Origin: Zoogloea sp.
GTDB lineage: Bacteria > Pseudomonadota > Gammaproteobacteria > Burkholderiales > Rhodocyclaceae
Direction: 5' to 3'
DNA length: 64,000 nt
Assembly: GCF_023150065.1 (NCBI RefSeq)
Contig: NZ_JAKLLN010000002.1
Span: forward strand, 248,001-312,000
This document shows positions 43,588 to 53,469 of the stretch, in pieces. The first letter of the stretch is position 1. Each line of letters starts with the position of its first letter. Below the pieces are notes generated by a model. It saw only the letters and a program-made list of their open reading frames with translations. It did no database searches and was not told the DNA's origin. A program made the position numbers and the translations under genes.

Positions 43588-45132
43588 CTAGCGGCAGCGC
43601 GCCTTGTCGAAGCGGGCCAGGAGTTCGGGTGAGCTCTCGCCGAGGGAGATGCGCTGCAGGATGCTGGCGCACTCGGCGGAGCGGGGGGCGGCCGCTTTTT
43701 CGGGTTTGGCCGGTTTGGCGGTTGTCGTGGCTGCGGTTTCGACCGGTGCCTTGCGCACGGGGGCGGGCGTGGCCGGTGTCTCTCTGGGAGCGGGGCGGGC
43801 GACCGGGGCCGGGGATGGTGCTGCCCCTGGAGCGATGGTCGGGGGCGTCGATGGGGTGACTGACGGGGCCGGTTTTGCCGCTGCTTCGGTTGGCTCCGGG
43901 CGTGAAGGCGGGGGTGCGGCTTCTTGTGCTGCGGATGGGGTGGGGCGCGCTGCAGTGGGGGGCGTCGCTTCCACCGGACGTTCCCTGGTGCTCAGCCACC
44001 AGGCTGCCGCCATGGCACAGGCGAGGGCCAGACCGCCCGCCAGCGCGATGGGGGAGGCACGGCGTGGGGATGCCGCAGTGGCCTCGGCCGGCAGCGGGCT
44101 GACGCCGGGCGCGGGCGGGCTGCCCGGGGGCGGGGCGCTGGCCTTGTCCGGGTGCGATGATCGCCGTTCCAGGTCGTGGACGAGGTCGGCGATGGTCTGG
44201 GTACGGGCCTCGGGTCGGGCAGCCAGGGCCCGGTCGATGGCTTCCAGGAAGCCCGCGCTGAAGCCCGCCGGCGCACGCTCCGCCAGAGGGCGGTACTGGT
44301 CATTGAGCAGCCGACCCACCGAGGGCGGCGGGGTGCTGCCGGTGATGGCCCAGTGCATGGTGGCTGCCAGGGCGTAGATGTCGGTCCACGGCCCCTGCTT
44401 CATGTCGGGCAGTTCGGCGTATTGCTCGACCGGCGCGTAACCGGGCTTGAGGATGACGGTGAGGGCCTGGGTCATGTCGCCGATCACCCGGCGGGCCGCC
44501 CCGAAGTCGAGCAGCAGGGGGCGGCCAGTGCCTTCCAGCAGGATGATGTTGTCCGGGGCGATGTCCCGGTGGAAGCACTGTTCGCCGTGAATGAGCCGGA
44601 GGGCGTCACACAGGGGGGTGAGGATCCCGGTCAGCCAGGCCTCGCTGACCTTGGTCCGGCCTGCCTGGATGTGGTCCTTGAGGGTCTCCCCTTCGTAGAG
44701 GGGCATGACCATGTAGGCCGTGCCGTTTGCCTCCCAGAAGCGATACACCTTGACCAGCGAGGGATGGTCGAACTGGGCCAGGAGCTTTGCTTCATTCACG
44801 AAGCTCCGGAGGCCGGCCTCATAGGTGCCCCGATGGCGCTCGGAGCGGGGCGCCACGGTTGCCGGGCCCTTGCGCGAGGCGATCGAGGCGGGCATGTACT
44901 CCTTGAGCGCCACCTTGCGCTCCAGGGAGTGATCCCAGGCCAGATAGACGATACTGAAGCCGCCTTCACCGATTTTCGCCCGCAACTCGAATTCGCCGAT
45001 CAGGGTGCCCGCAGGCAGCGCCTGCCCGTCCCCTTCATCGTTGATCCGCGGGGCACCCCCCGGTGTGGCCGAGGTGTCATCGCCGGCAGCAGAGAGAATG
45101 GTGCGGTCGTCTTCTTCCGGTGCGTTGCTCAT
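43588..45132 (-). CDS. ppkA: Membrane Ser/Thr protein kinase, probable T6SS PpkA
   Basis: A 514-aa Hanks-type kinase, likely the partner of the pppA/tagH/tagF set. It has the glycine loop GEGGFSIVYLA (55-65), lysine K77 in VALKEYMP, the catalytic loop HRDIAPDN (188-195) in which the usual Lys is Ala, and LLLDFGAAR (206-214). One membrane helix (about 361-381) separates the kinase from a Pro/Ala-rich periplasmic part with a short conserved end (CASILQRISLGESSPELL). The Ala for Lys change is common in this bacterial subfamily, so activity is still likely. It is separated from the T6SS block by the JDVT-CTERM operon and transcribed toward it. Confidence 0.85.
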   Translation of the reverse strand: MSNAPEEDDRTILSAAGDDTSATPGGAPRINDEGDGQALPAGTLIGEFELRAKIGEGGFSIVYLAWDHSLERKVALKEYMPASIASRKGPATVAPRSERHRGTYEAGLRSFVNEAKLLAQFDHPSLVKVYRFWEANGTAYMVMPLYEGETLKDHIQAGRTKVSEAWLTGILTPLCDALRLIHGEQCFHRDIAPDNIILLEGTGRPLLLDFGAARRVIGDMTQALTVILKPGYAPVEQYAELPDMKQGPWTDIYALAATMHWAITGSTPPPSVGRLLNDQYRPLAERAPAGFSAGFLEAIDRALAARPEARTQTIADLVHDLERRSSHPDKASAPPPGSPPAPGVSPLPAEATAASPRRASPIALAGGLALACAMAAAWWLSTRERPVEATPPTAARPTPSAAQEAAPPPSRPEPTEAAAKPAPSVTPSTPPTIAPGAAPSPAPVARPAPRETPATPAPVRKAPVETAATTTAKPAKPEKAAAPRSAECASILQRISLGESSPELLARFDKARCR

Positions 45133-45272
45133 GGCCGATCAGGGGGCTGGGAAATGCGTCAGTCTTGTGCGTTCGGGCGAGGGAAGGTGGCGGCTGAACG
45201 GTGCGGGGGCCACACCCGAACCATCGTAGCATGCCCGGGTGGTGGCTTCGGTGCCTGTCCGTCTCTCCGCCG

Positions 45273-45311
45273 GAAAAGCAAACACCCTGCATCCGGAGAG
45301 TGCAGGGTGTT
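45273..45311 (-). terminator. Terminator of the ancestral tRNA-Leu, left end of the element
   Basis: Arms AACACCCTGCA (45281-45291) and TGCAGGGTGTT (45301-45311) form an 11-bp stem; on the minus strand it is followed by TGCTTTTCC. It lies just past the tRNA-Leu fragment, so it was probably the original tRNA-Leu terminator before an insertion pushed it away. Confidence 0.75.
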
Positions 45312-45323
45312 GATTTTCAGTGC

Positions 45324-45384
45324 TTTCTGGTGCCCGGAGCGGGACTTGAACCCGCAAGGCTTGCGCCGGCGGATTTTAAGTCCG
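45324..45384. repeat. 61-bp direct repeat, distal copy (attachment-site-like)
   Basis: Identical over 61 bp to 46288-46348 and in the same orientation, 964 bp apart. It covers the 3' part of a tRNA-Leu gene plus 4 bp beyond its CCA. This is the distal att site expected after integration at a tRNA 3' end. Confidence 0.88.
45328..45384 (-). pseudogene. tRNA-Leu(TAA) 3' fragment
   Basis: Carries only the CCA end, acceptor 3' strand, T arm, variable arm and the anticodon region (57 bases) of tRNA-Leu(TAA). Sequence diverges right after the anticodon stem (TTTCAAGG instead of CTGTGTAT). It cannot fold a full tRNA. Confidence 0.9.
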
Positions 45385-45445
45385 TTTCAAGGTCTGCCAT
45401 TGTTGCCCTTTGTTGGTCAGATCAATGGCTTAGGGTTGTAACGTT

Positions 45446-45832
45446 TCAAATCTTGATGATGGTGTCGCTGTAGAGCGCCACAAGGGGATCGTGGGTCATC
45501 AGCCGCATGGGCTCGACAAGCGCCTGAGCCACCAAGATGCGGTCAAATGGGTCCTGGTGGTGCGCAGCGATGTCTTCAACCGCCATTGCATGTTCTGCCT
45601 CGATTGCCAGGAAGCGATAGCCGGACTCGCCGAAGTAGCGCACGGCGTCCTGGCTGGATACGGGCATGTCGCCCCGGCCTAACGCGTGCTTGATTGCGAT
45701 TTCCCACACGCTGGCGGCGCTGATCCAGACGGTCGTCTTCGGAGACTGGATCAGTTCCCGTGCCTTCTGCGGCAGTTTCGGGCTGTCTGTGATCGCCCAC
45801 AGGGCAACATGGGTGTCCAGCAGCAGGTTCAA
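45446..45832 (-). CDS. Type II toxin, PIN-domain (VapC-like) ribonuclease
   Basis: A 128-aa PIN-domain protein, predicted RNA endonuclease toxin. The acidic active-site residues are visible: D6 in LLLDTHVALWA, E44 in SAASVWEIAIKHALG, and D94 in HHQDPFDRILVAQA, with a final MTHDPLVALYSD. The start overlaps the antitoxin stop by 4 bp (ATGA), the common antitoxin-first arrangement. The pair sits alone inside a tRNA-Leu-flanked insertion. Confidence 0.93.
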   Translation of the reverse strand: MNLLLDTHVALWAITDSPKLPQKARELIQSPKTTVWISAASVWEIAIKHALGRGDMPVSSQDAVRYFGESGYRFLAIEAEHAMAVEDIAAHHQDPFDRILVAQALVEPMRLMTHDPLVALYSDTIIKI

Positions 45833-46077
45833 GATTGCTCCCCGCCCATGAACAGCCGTGCCACTTCTTCGTTATGGGCGTCGATGGTATCCGGCACCTC
45901 GAACTTGCCCTTGGCAACCCCGATGCGCTGCCCGACCGGCACCGTATCTATTGGAACCAGCTTGGCGGCGGGACGACCATTGCGGGCAATGACGATTTCA
46001 CGCTCCTGACCTTGCTCGATGGCTTCCACCAAACGGGACAGCGAGGACTTGGCTTGCAGCATATTGACAGATTGCAT
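45829..46077 (-). CDS. Type II antitoxin, Phd/YefM family
   Basis: An 82-aa antitoxin with an N-terminal Phd/YefM DNA-binding fold (QAKSSLSRLVEAIEQGQE, IVIARNGRPAAKLVPI) and a flexible C-terminal part that should wrap the PIN toxin. A GGAG motif lies just upstream of the ATG. A palindrome 22 bp further upstream is the likely operator for autorepression. Confidence 0.92.
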   Translation of the reverse strand: MQSVNMLQAKSSLSRLVEAIEQGQEREIVIARNGRPAAKLVPIDTVPVGQRIGVAKGKFEVPDTIDAHNEEVARLFMGGEQS

Positions 46078-46098
46078 GGCATGCTCCAGAAACAGTGT

Positions 46099-46120
46099 AG
46101 TTAGCCTAGTCTAGCTAACT
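46099..46120. promoter_or_regulatory. Palindromic operator of the toxin-antitoxin operon
   Basis: AGTTAGC (46099-46105) and GCTAACT (46114-46120) are perfect inverted arms around an 8-bp spacer, 22 bp before the antitoxin start. Phd/YefM proteins bind such palindromes. A TACACT -10-like element overlaps it on the minus strand. Confidence 0.7.
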
Positions 46121-46234
46121 GCCAAGGACAAGCAAAGGGGGCTTCCATCCAAGAGCAGGTGAAGGTCAAGAAGAAAAGGCCGAAGTTCGAGGATGTGGCG
46201 ATGCGGCGGATGGTGTTGTCACCCCCTCACCACC

Positions 46235-46272
46235 AAAGAAAAACGCCCTGCGGTCAGTGATCGCAGAGCGTT
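46235..46272 (-). terminator. Terminator after the intact tRNA-Leu
   Basis: Arms 46242-46252 and 46262-46272 pair with one mismatch; on the minus strand the stem runs into TTTTTCTTT. Its sequence differs from the terminator at 45273-45311, as expected if this one came with the inserted element. Confidence 0.75.
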
Positions 46273-46287
46273 GTTTTCTAATAGCTA

Positions 46288-46348
46288 TTTCTGGTGCCCG
46301 GAGCGGGACTTGAACCCGCAAGGCTTGCGCCGGCGGATTTTAAGTCCG
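46288..46348. repeat. 61-bp direct repeat, tRNA-proximal copy (attachment-site-like)
   Basis: The other member of the 61-bp repeat pair; it lies within the 3' part of the intact tRNA-Leu gene. With the copy at 45324-45384 it brackets the toxin-antitoxin module. Confidence 0.88.
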
Positions 46349-46376
46349 CTGTGTATACCGATTTCACCATCCGGGC
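46292..46376 (-). tRNA. tRNA-Leu (anticodon TAA)
   Basis: An 85-nt class II tRNA with encoded CCA, acceptor GCCCGGA/TCCGGGC, anticodon loop CTTAAAA (TAA) and a long variable arm. In E. coli the equivalent leuZ lies in the glyW-cysT operon after pgsA; here it is instead upstream of the toxin-antitoxin element and downstream of minE. Confidence 0.96.
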
Positions 46377-46386
46377 GGGGAGGGCT

Positions 46387-46647
46387 TCAGCGCTGGGGCT
46401 GCTCCGGCAGGGTGATGTTGACCTCGAGGATCTCGCAGTTGTCCTGCTTTTCGAGCTGGACCTTGATGTCGTCGGGGCCGACATTGACGTACTTGGAGAT
46501 CACGGCGATCAGTTCGCGCTGCAGCTCGGGCAGGAAATCCGGTGCCCGGTTGGTGCCGCGCTCGTGGGCGATGATCAGGGACAGGCGTTCCTTGGCGACG
46601 GAGGCAGTCTTCTGCTTGGAGCCGAAGAAGTAGGAGAGGAGGGACAT
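46387..46647 (-). CDS. minE: Cell division topological specificity factor MinE
   Basis: MinE drives the pole-to-pole oscillation of MinD and confines division to midcell. The 86-aa protein has the membrane-targeting N-terminus MSLLSYFFG, the MinD-binding region ([16 protein letters not shown]) and the topological domain ([17 protein letters not shown]). It begins 1 bp after the minD stop and ends 10 bp before the tRNA-Leu gene. Confidence 0.98.
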   Translation of the reverse strand: MSLLSYFFGSKQKTASVAKERLSLIIAHERGTNRAPDFLPELQRELIAVISKYVNVGPDDIKVQLEKQDNCEILEVNITLPEQPQR

Positions 46648-46648
46648 C

Positions 46649-47464
46649 TCACTTGCCTCCGAAGATGCGCTTCAGCAGGCCGGGCTTTTCGTAGTTGACG
46701 AAGCGCAGGGGCCGTTCTTCTTCGAGAAAGCGGGCAATGACGTCCTGGTAGGCGGTGGCCACGTCGCTGTCCTTCAGGTGGATGGCCGGGGTGCCCTGGT
46801 TGGAGGCCTGGAGCACGTCGTCGGATTCGGGGATGACGCCGATCAGGGGCACGCGCAGCAGTTCCTGGACGTCCTTGTAGGAGAGCATCTCGCCGTCTTC
46901 GACACGCTTGGGGGCGTAGCGGGTGACCAGCAGGTGTTCCTTGACCGGCTCGCGGCCTTCCATGGCGCGACGGCTCTTGCTTTGCAGGATGCCGAGGATG
47001 CGGTCGGAGTCGCGTACGGAGGAGACTTCGGGGTTGGAGACCACGATGGCCTCGTCGGCGAAGGTGAGGGCCATCACGGCGCCCCGTTCGATGCCGGCGG
47101 GGGAGTCGCAGATGACGTAGTCGAAGCCCATGTGCTCGAGCTCCTTGAGCACCTTCTCGACGCCTTCTTCGGTCAGCGCGTCCTTGTCGCGGGTCTGGGA
47201 GGCCGGCAGGATGAAGAGGTTCTCGCAGTGCTTGTCCTTGATCAGGGCCTGGTGCAGGTTGGCTTCACCGTTCACCACGTTGATCAGGTCGTACACCACG
47301 CGGCGCTCGCAGCCCATGATGAGGTCGAGGTTGCGCAGGCCCACGTCGAAGTCGATGACGGCGGTCTTGTAGCCACGCAGGGCCAGACCGGTGGAAATGC
47401 TTGCGCTGGTGGTGGTCTTGCCGACGCCACCCTTGCCGGACGTTACTACGATGACGCGTGCCAC
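46649..47464 (-). CDS. minD: Septum-site ATPase MinD
   Basis: MinD is the membrane-associated ATPase that recruits MinC and is stimulated by MinE. The 271-aa protein has the deviant Walker [11 protein letters not shown] at about 10-19, the switch motif [13 protein letters not shown], and the C-terminal amphipathic helix for membrane binding ([10 protein letters not shown]). It lies between minC and minE with 30 and 1 bp gaps. Confidence 0.98.
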   Translation of the reverse strand: MARVIVVTSGKGGVGKTTTSASISTGLALRGYKTAVIDFDVGLRNLDLIMGCERRVVYDLINVVNGEANLHQALIKDKHCENLFILPASQTRDKDALTEEGVEKVLKELEHMGFDYVICDSPAGIERGAVMALTFADEAIVVSNPEVSSVRDSDRILGILQSKSRRAMEGREPVKEHLLVTRYAPKRVEDGEMLSYKDVQELLRVPLIGVIPESDDVLQASNQGTPAIHLKDSDVATAYQDVIARFLEEERPLRFVNYEKPGLLKRIFGGK

Positions 47465-47494
47465 GATGTCCCCTTAAGTCTGTGAGTCGCTGCT

Positions 47495-48283
47495 TCAGTC
47501 GTTCTGAAGCGGCATGATTTCGAGAGTGTGCAGGTTGTCCGAGCCGCTCAGCCGCACCTGGGCGCTGCGCCCGGCGACGGCCTGCGGGATGCCCCGTTCG
47601 AAGGTGCGGTACACCCCGGCGATGGAGACCAGCTCGGGTCCGAAATTGGTGCTGAAGATGCGGGCGCTGGTGTCGCCCCGGGCGCCGGCGAGGGCGCGGC
47701 CGCGCAGGGGGCCATAGCAATGGATGCAGCCGTCGGCGATGACCTCGGAACCCGGGCTCATGCCGGCCAGCAGCACCAGGTCACCACCCTTGGCATAGAC
47801 CTGCTGGCCGGAACGCAGGGGGCGCTCGACGACCATGGTGGAGGGGGGGGCTGTGCTTGCTGCCGCGGCCGGCTGGGGTGCCGGTGCAGCTTCGGCAGGA
47901 GCGGGCGGCGGCGGGGTCTGGGGCTTGGGCGGGGCGATGGGGCGCTCGGCGGAGATGCCCTCCGGGCCGAGGATGGCCAGGTTGGCCCGGCGGGCACCGT
48001 CGTGCAGGTAGTCCGGCAGGTTGCGCACGCCGATGGGCTGCACCTGGTAGCGGCGCAGCAGGCTGATGATGGCGGTCCAGTCCACCCGGTCCGGGGTGCT
48101 GGCGAGCTGGGCGAAGTCGAGCACGGCGGGTTCGCCGGCGAAGAAGTCCGGCATGCCGCCCAGCATCATGTGCAGGGCATCGGCGAGACGCACGGCTTCG
48201 GTTTCACGGACGTGGGCGGTCATTACCGCCAGGCTGGCGCCTTTGAACTCGATCAGTTTGCCCTGCAGGGAAGCGTCGGCCAT
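47495..48283 (-). CDS. minC: Septum-site inhibitor MinC
   Basis: MinC blocks FtsZ polymerisation away from midcell. The 262-aa protein has an N-terminal FtsZ-inhibiting domain (about 1-105), a Pro/Ala-rich linker (about 115-145, longer than in E. coli), and the C-terminal beta-helix domain that binds MinD (LVLLAGMSPGSEVIADGCIH, GRALAGARGD). It is the first gene of minCDE; its promoter must lie in the 91-bp gap to hslO. Confidence 0.97.
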   Translation of the reverse strand: MADASLQGKLIEFKGASLAVMTAHVRETEAVRLADALHMMLGGMPDFFAGEPAVLDFAQLASTPDRVDWTAIISLLRRYQVQPIGVRNLPDYLHDGARRANLAILGPEGISAERPIAPPKPQTPPPPAPAEAAPAPQPAAAASTAPPSTMVVERPLRSGQQVYAKGGDLVLLAGMSPGSEVIADGCIHCYGPLRGRALAGARGDTSARIFSTNFGPELVSIAGVYRTFERGIPQAVAGRSAQVRLSGSDNLHTLEIMPLQND

Positions 48284-48374
48284 GGATATCGGGTGAGGGG
48301 TTAGCGGACTAAAACCGGTGAAGTCTACTTTTCAGCAGGGTTTCGGGCAAGTCCGCGTGCCAAATGCCTGAAGA

Positions 48375-49244
48375 TCAGTGCAGGGTGCGGGGTTCGGCGG
48401 GGGGCTCGGCGAACAGGGCGGCCACGTCGTCGGCATCGAAGCGGTATTCGTGGTTCGACAGGTCGTCGTGGATCAGGATCTCGCCGTGCTCGGCCAGCAT
48501 GGCGTCGAGCTCGGCCCGGCCCAGGGAGCGCAGCATGTCGCGCACCTTGTCCCAGTCCTGGGGCCACTCGTGGGTCACCTCGCGGGCATCCAGGAGGCGC
48601 ACGGTCTCCTGGTGGAACAGGCGGATCAGGATGTCTTCGGCAGAGAGCCCAAGGAGTTCATCCTCGCGGATCGTGGCGGCCAGGCGGGTGATCCGGTCCC
48701 AGCCGTCCGGGTCCTTGCGGTCGGCGTCGGGGAGCTTCTGCAGGAACAGGCAGGCGGCGCCGTGGGACGAGGCTGCGGTGTGCAGGGCGGCGGGCTGTTG
48801 CTCGGACTGGGTGAGGTAGTGCTCGAAGACTTCGGCCACGGAGTTGCCTTCGATGGGCACGTAGCTCTGGTAGGGCTGGCGCAGGCCAGGCATGTCCAGG
48901 GTCAGGAGGAGCTGGCCGTCACCCACCAGGTCGGCGATGCCGGCCTTGCCGGCGGCTTCGACGCTGGCCTTGGCGTAGCCGCGCAGGTTGAGGCCCTCGG
49001 TGACATCCACCACCAGCAGGCTCACCGGGCCGTGGCCCTGGAGCTGGATGGTGAGGCGGCCGGACTGCTTGAGGTTGCCGCCGATGACGCTGGCCACGGC
49101 GCTCATGGCGCCCAGCATGTCGCGCACCGGGGCGGGGTAGTCACGATTGACGAGCAGGGCCTGCCAGACGTCGTCGAGGCGCACGATGGCGCCGCGGATG
49201 TCGAGGTCTTCAAGGAGGAAGCGCTGGATTGTGGAGGTGCTCAT
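48375..49244 (-). CDS. hslO: Hsp33-family chaperone HslO lacking the zinc redox switch
   Basis: HslO is normally a redox-activated holdase that opens when a Zn-bound four-Cys switch is oxidised. The fold is clear over the 289 residues: QLQGHGPVSLLVVDVTEG, RGYAKASVE, YVPIEGNSVAEVFEHYL, and the LAEHGEILIH segment. But the C-terminal CxC and CxxC motifs are gone: the first site reads THEWPQD (224-230) and the second HDDLSNHEYRFD (259-270). The only Cys in the protein is C165. So this protein cannot bind zinc or respond to oxidants in the classical way. Its stop-start overlaps ATGA with the ArsC-like gene upstream. Confidence 0.95.
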   Translation of the reverse strand: MSTSTIQRFLLEDLDIRGAIVRLDDVWQALLVNRDYPAPVRDMLGAMSAVASVIGGNLKQSGRLTIQLQGHGPVSLLVVDVTEGLNLRGYAKASVEAAGKAGIADLVGDGQLLLTLDMPGLRQPYQSYVPIEGNSVAEVFEHYLTQSEQQPAALHTAASSHGAACLFLQKLPDADRKDPDGWDRITRLAATIREDELLGLSAEDILIRLFHQETVRLLDAREVTHEWPQDWDKVRDMLRSLGRAELDAMLAEHGEILIHDDLSNHEYRFDADDVAALFAEPPAEPRTLH

Positions 49245-49606
49245 TCTGTCGTCCCCGCAGGGCTGAGAAAGCTGGTGTAGAGGGCGGTGTCGAGGCCGAC
49301 CAGCAGTTGTCCGCTGTCCGTCTCGATGACCGGCCGGCGGATCACGCTGGGGAATTCCTGCATCAGCTGTACGGCGGCGCTCTGGGTGTCGATGGCCTGG
49401 CGCTCGGCGGGCAGCTTGCGCCAGGTGGTGCCGCGGGTGTTGATCAGGCTCTTCCAGCCGATGGCCTTGCTCCAGGCGTGCAGGCGGGCGGAGTCGATGC
49501 CGGATTTCTTGTAGTCGTGGAAGGTGAAGGCGACGCCGTGCTCGTCGAGCCAGGCGAAGGCCTTCTTCATGGTGTCGCAGTTCTTGATGCCGTAAATCGT
49601 CGTCAT
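49241..49606 (-). CDS. ArsC/YffB-family reductase-like protein
   Basis: A 121-aa thioredoxin-fold protein of the ArsC-like (YffB/Spx) family. It starts MTTIYGIKNCDTMKKAFAWL with a single active-site Cys (C10) and has the family segments HDYKKSGIDSARL, INTRGTTWRKL and PSVIRRPVIE. These small proteins are often annotated as arsenate reductase, but they usually are not; glutathione-linked reductase activity is more likely. The start at 49606 is fixed by the conserved N-terminus. Its stop overlaps hslO. Confidence 0.9.
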   Translation of the reverse strand: MTTIYGIKNCDTMKKAFAWLDEHGVAFTFHDYKKSGIDSARLHAWSKAIGWKSLINTRGTTWRKLPAERQAIDTQSAAVQLMQEFPSVIRRPVIETDSGQLLVGLDTALYTSFLSPAGTTE

Positions 49607-49621
49607 GGGGCTGGAAGCAGC

Positions 49622-49680
49622 GCGACGCCCCGGGAGGCGTCGCTGGAAAATCAAGGAGATGGGGCGGATTTTAGCCGCCC
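49622..49680 (-). terminator. Two hairpins downstream of tex
   Basis: GCGACGCC (49622-49629) with GGCGTCGC (49636-49643), and GGGCGG (49662-49667) with CCGCCC (49675-49680). Both lie in the 90-bp gap between tex and the ArsC-like gene. Neither has a T-run on the minus strand, so they may attenuate rather than end transcription. Confidence 0.45.
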
Positions 49681-49696
49681 GTGGGTGTCCCCGGGC

Positions 49697-52024
<2,328 letters not shown>

Positions 52025-52205
52025 GGACGGGCTGGCGCAAAAAAGGCCGCATGGTGCAGAAAGCTGGCCGCGCCTGCAAGCCCGTGGCCGACCCGGTTTC
52101 CGGTAAAATCAATCAATTGTCCGTGTCGCGATGCGGTCTGATTCCGCGCACATCCAGCCTGGCCGCCATTCTCGGCGAGTCCGGCCCAGCAGGAGATAAC
52201 ACCGA

Positions 52206-53462
52206 ATGAATCCATTTTTCGCTGCGTTGGCAGCGGTGGCGTTTGGCTTGACCGTGGTCGGGGCAGATGTCTCGGCGGCGCCCCAGCCATCCCATCCCGC
52301 TCCGGCCCGCAAGGCAGCACCGGCGGCCAAGGCGGCCGCCAAGCCCGTTTCGAAGCCTGTTTCAAAGCCCGCTGCCAAGGCGGCACCCAAGGCTGCGCCT
52401 GCCCGTGCCGCGGCGCCGGCCAAGGCCCCTGCGCCCAAGGCGGTCGTGATCAAGGGGGGCGCCACCAAGTCGATCCCGGCAAAGCCGGCGCCGGCGAAGG
52501 CCGCGGCTGCAATCGGCAAGCAGTCTGCCGGCAAGATGGCCGCCACCGGCAAGGCCGGACGCGGTGCCAAGGCTGTTGTGCAGGCGGCGCCTGTCGAGGT
52601 GGTGACCCGGGGCCGCAAGGGCCGGGCCGAGCCCGTCGTGGCGGCTGTCCGCGAACCTCGCGCCCAACGGCGTGGCCGGGGCGAGCCGCCGGCTCCCGCA
52701 CCAGTGGTGGAGCGCCAGCCCGTGGTCAGGGGCGGGGCCGCCCCCATCGGGCGTGAGGCCTTCGTTCCGAGTTCACCCCCGATCTCCCGTGCCGAGGCGG
52801 TGCGCCAGCTGCAGGGCAGGGTCGCTGCGCCGGCCGCGGCGCCTGTCGCTCCGCGTGCGGCCCTGACCATCCCGCCCCCGGCGGTGGAGGTCTCCCGGGC
52901 TGCATCCCGTTCGGCTGCTGCTGCGGAGGCGCCCCTGCAGGCGACCAGCGAGCTGCAGAGGCCGGTGGCACCGGTGGCCCGCTATACGCCGGCGACCTCC
53001 GAGTTGTCCGGCCCCGAGGCGGCTGCCGCAGCGGCGGCTGCCCTGAATACCTCACGCGCCGCCGAAGCGGCCCGTCCGGCTGCTCCTCCGCCGGCAGCGC
53101 CGGCGCCGGTTGAGCGCACCGTGGTGCCGGCCAGTCCGGCCGTCGTGCCCGCGCAGCCTGCCGCAGCGCCGGTGGCGGTGCCGGCTCAACCCCAGTCCCG
53201 TCCGGGGCGCGGGGTGGCGCGGGCGTATGCGATGGATGGGGCAACCTTCTATCAGAGTGGTCGCAAGATCCGCGTCCAGGGGCTGGATGCCCGTGAGCCG
53301 GGGATGAGCTCCGAGCATGCCACCCAGCGCCTGCAACGGGCGCTGGATGCGGGCAGCGTGTCGGTGGAGCCGGTGGAGGTGGATGGTTCCGGCCACACCG
53401 TGGCGGTGGTGCGGGTGAACGGCCGGAACGTGGCCGATGCCGTGCGGGCATCGACCAACTGA
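52206..53462 (+). CDS. Secreted Ala/Pro/Lys-rich protein with a degenerate nuclease-like (SNase) C-terminus
   Basis: A 418-aa protein with a signal peptide (about 1-24, ending ADVSAA). Residues 30-330 are low-complexity, very rich in Ala, Pro and Lys, with histone H1-like runs (KPAAKAAPKAAPARAAA). The last 80 residues look like a shortened staphylococcal-nuclease fold: DGATFYQSGRKIRVQGLDARE, HATQRLQRALDAG and DGSGHTVAVVRVNGRNVADAV. The Asp of the metal site is partly conserved, but the domain is small and enzyme activity is doubtful. It is divergent from tex and convergent with the mutarotase. Function unknown. Confidence 0.72.
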   Translation: MNPFFAALAAVAFGLTVVGADVSAAPQPSHPAPARKAAPAAKAAAKPVSKPVSKPAAKAAPKAAPARAAAPAKAPAPKAVVIKGGATKSIPAKPAPAKAAAAIGKQSAGKMAATGKAGRGAKAVVQAAPVEVVTRGRKGRAEPVVAAVREPRAQRRGRGEPPAPAPVVERQPVVRGGAAPIGREAFVPSSPPISRAEAVRQLQGRVAAPAAAPVAPRAALTIPPPAVEVSRAASRSAAAAEAPLQATSELQRPVAPVARYTPATSELSGPEAAAAAAAALNTSRAAEAARPAAPPPAAPAPVERTVVPASPAVVPAQPAAAPVAVPAQPQSRPGRGVARAYAMDGATFYQSGRKIRVQGLDAREPGMSSEHATQRLQRALDAGSVSVEPVEVDGSGHTVAVVRVNGRNVADAVRASTN

Positions 53463-53469
53463 TTCCGGT

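Noticed and set aside
46159-46260. A 33-codon plus-strand frame with a Lys-rich start (VKVKKKRPKFEDVAMRRM) inside the tRNA-Leu element
   Set aside because: It could be the tail of a decayed gene brought in with the element, but it is too short, overlaps the tRNA-Leu terminator, and has no match I can name.
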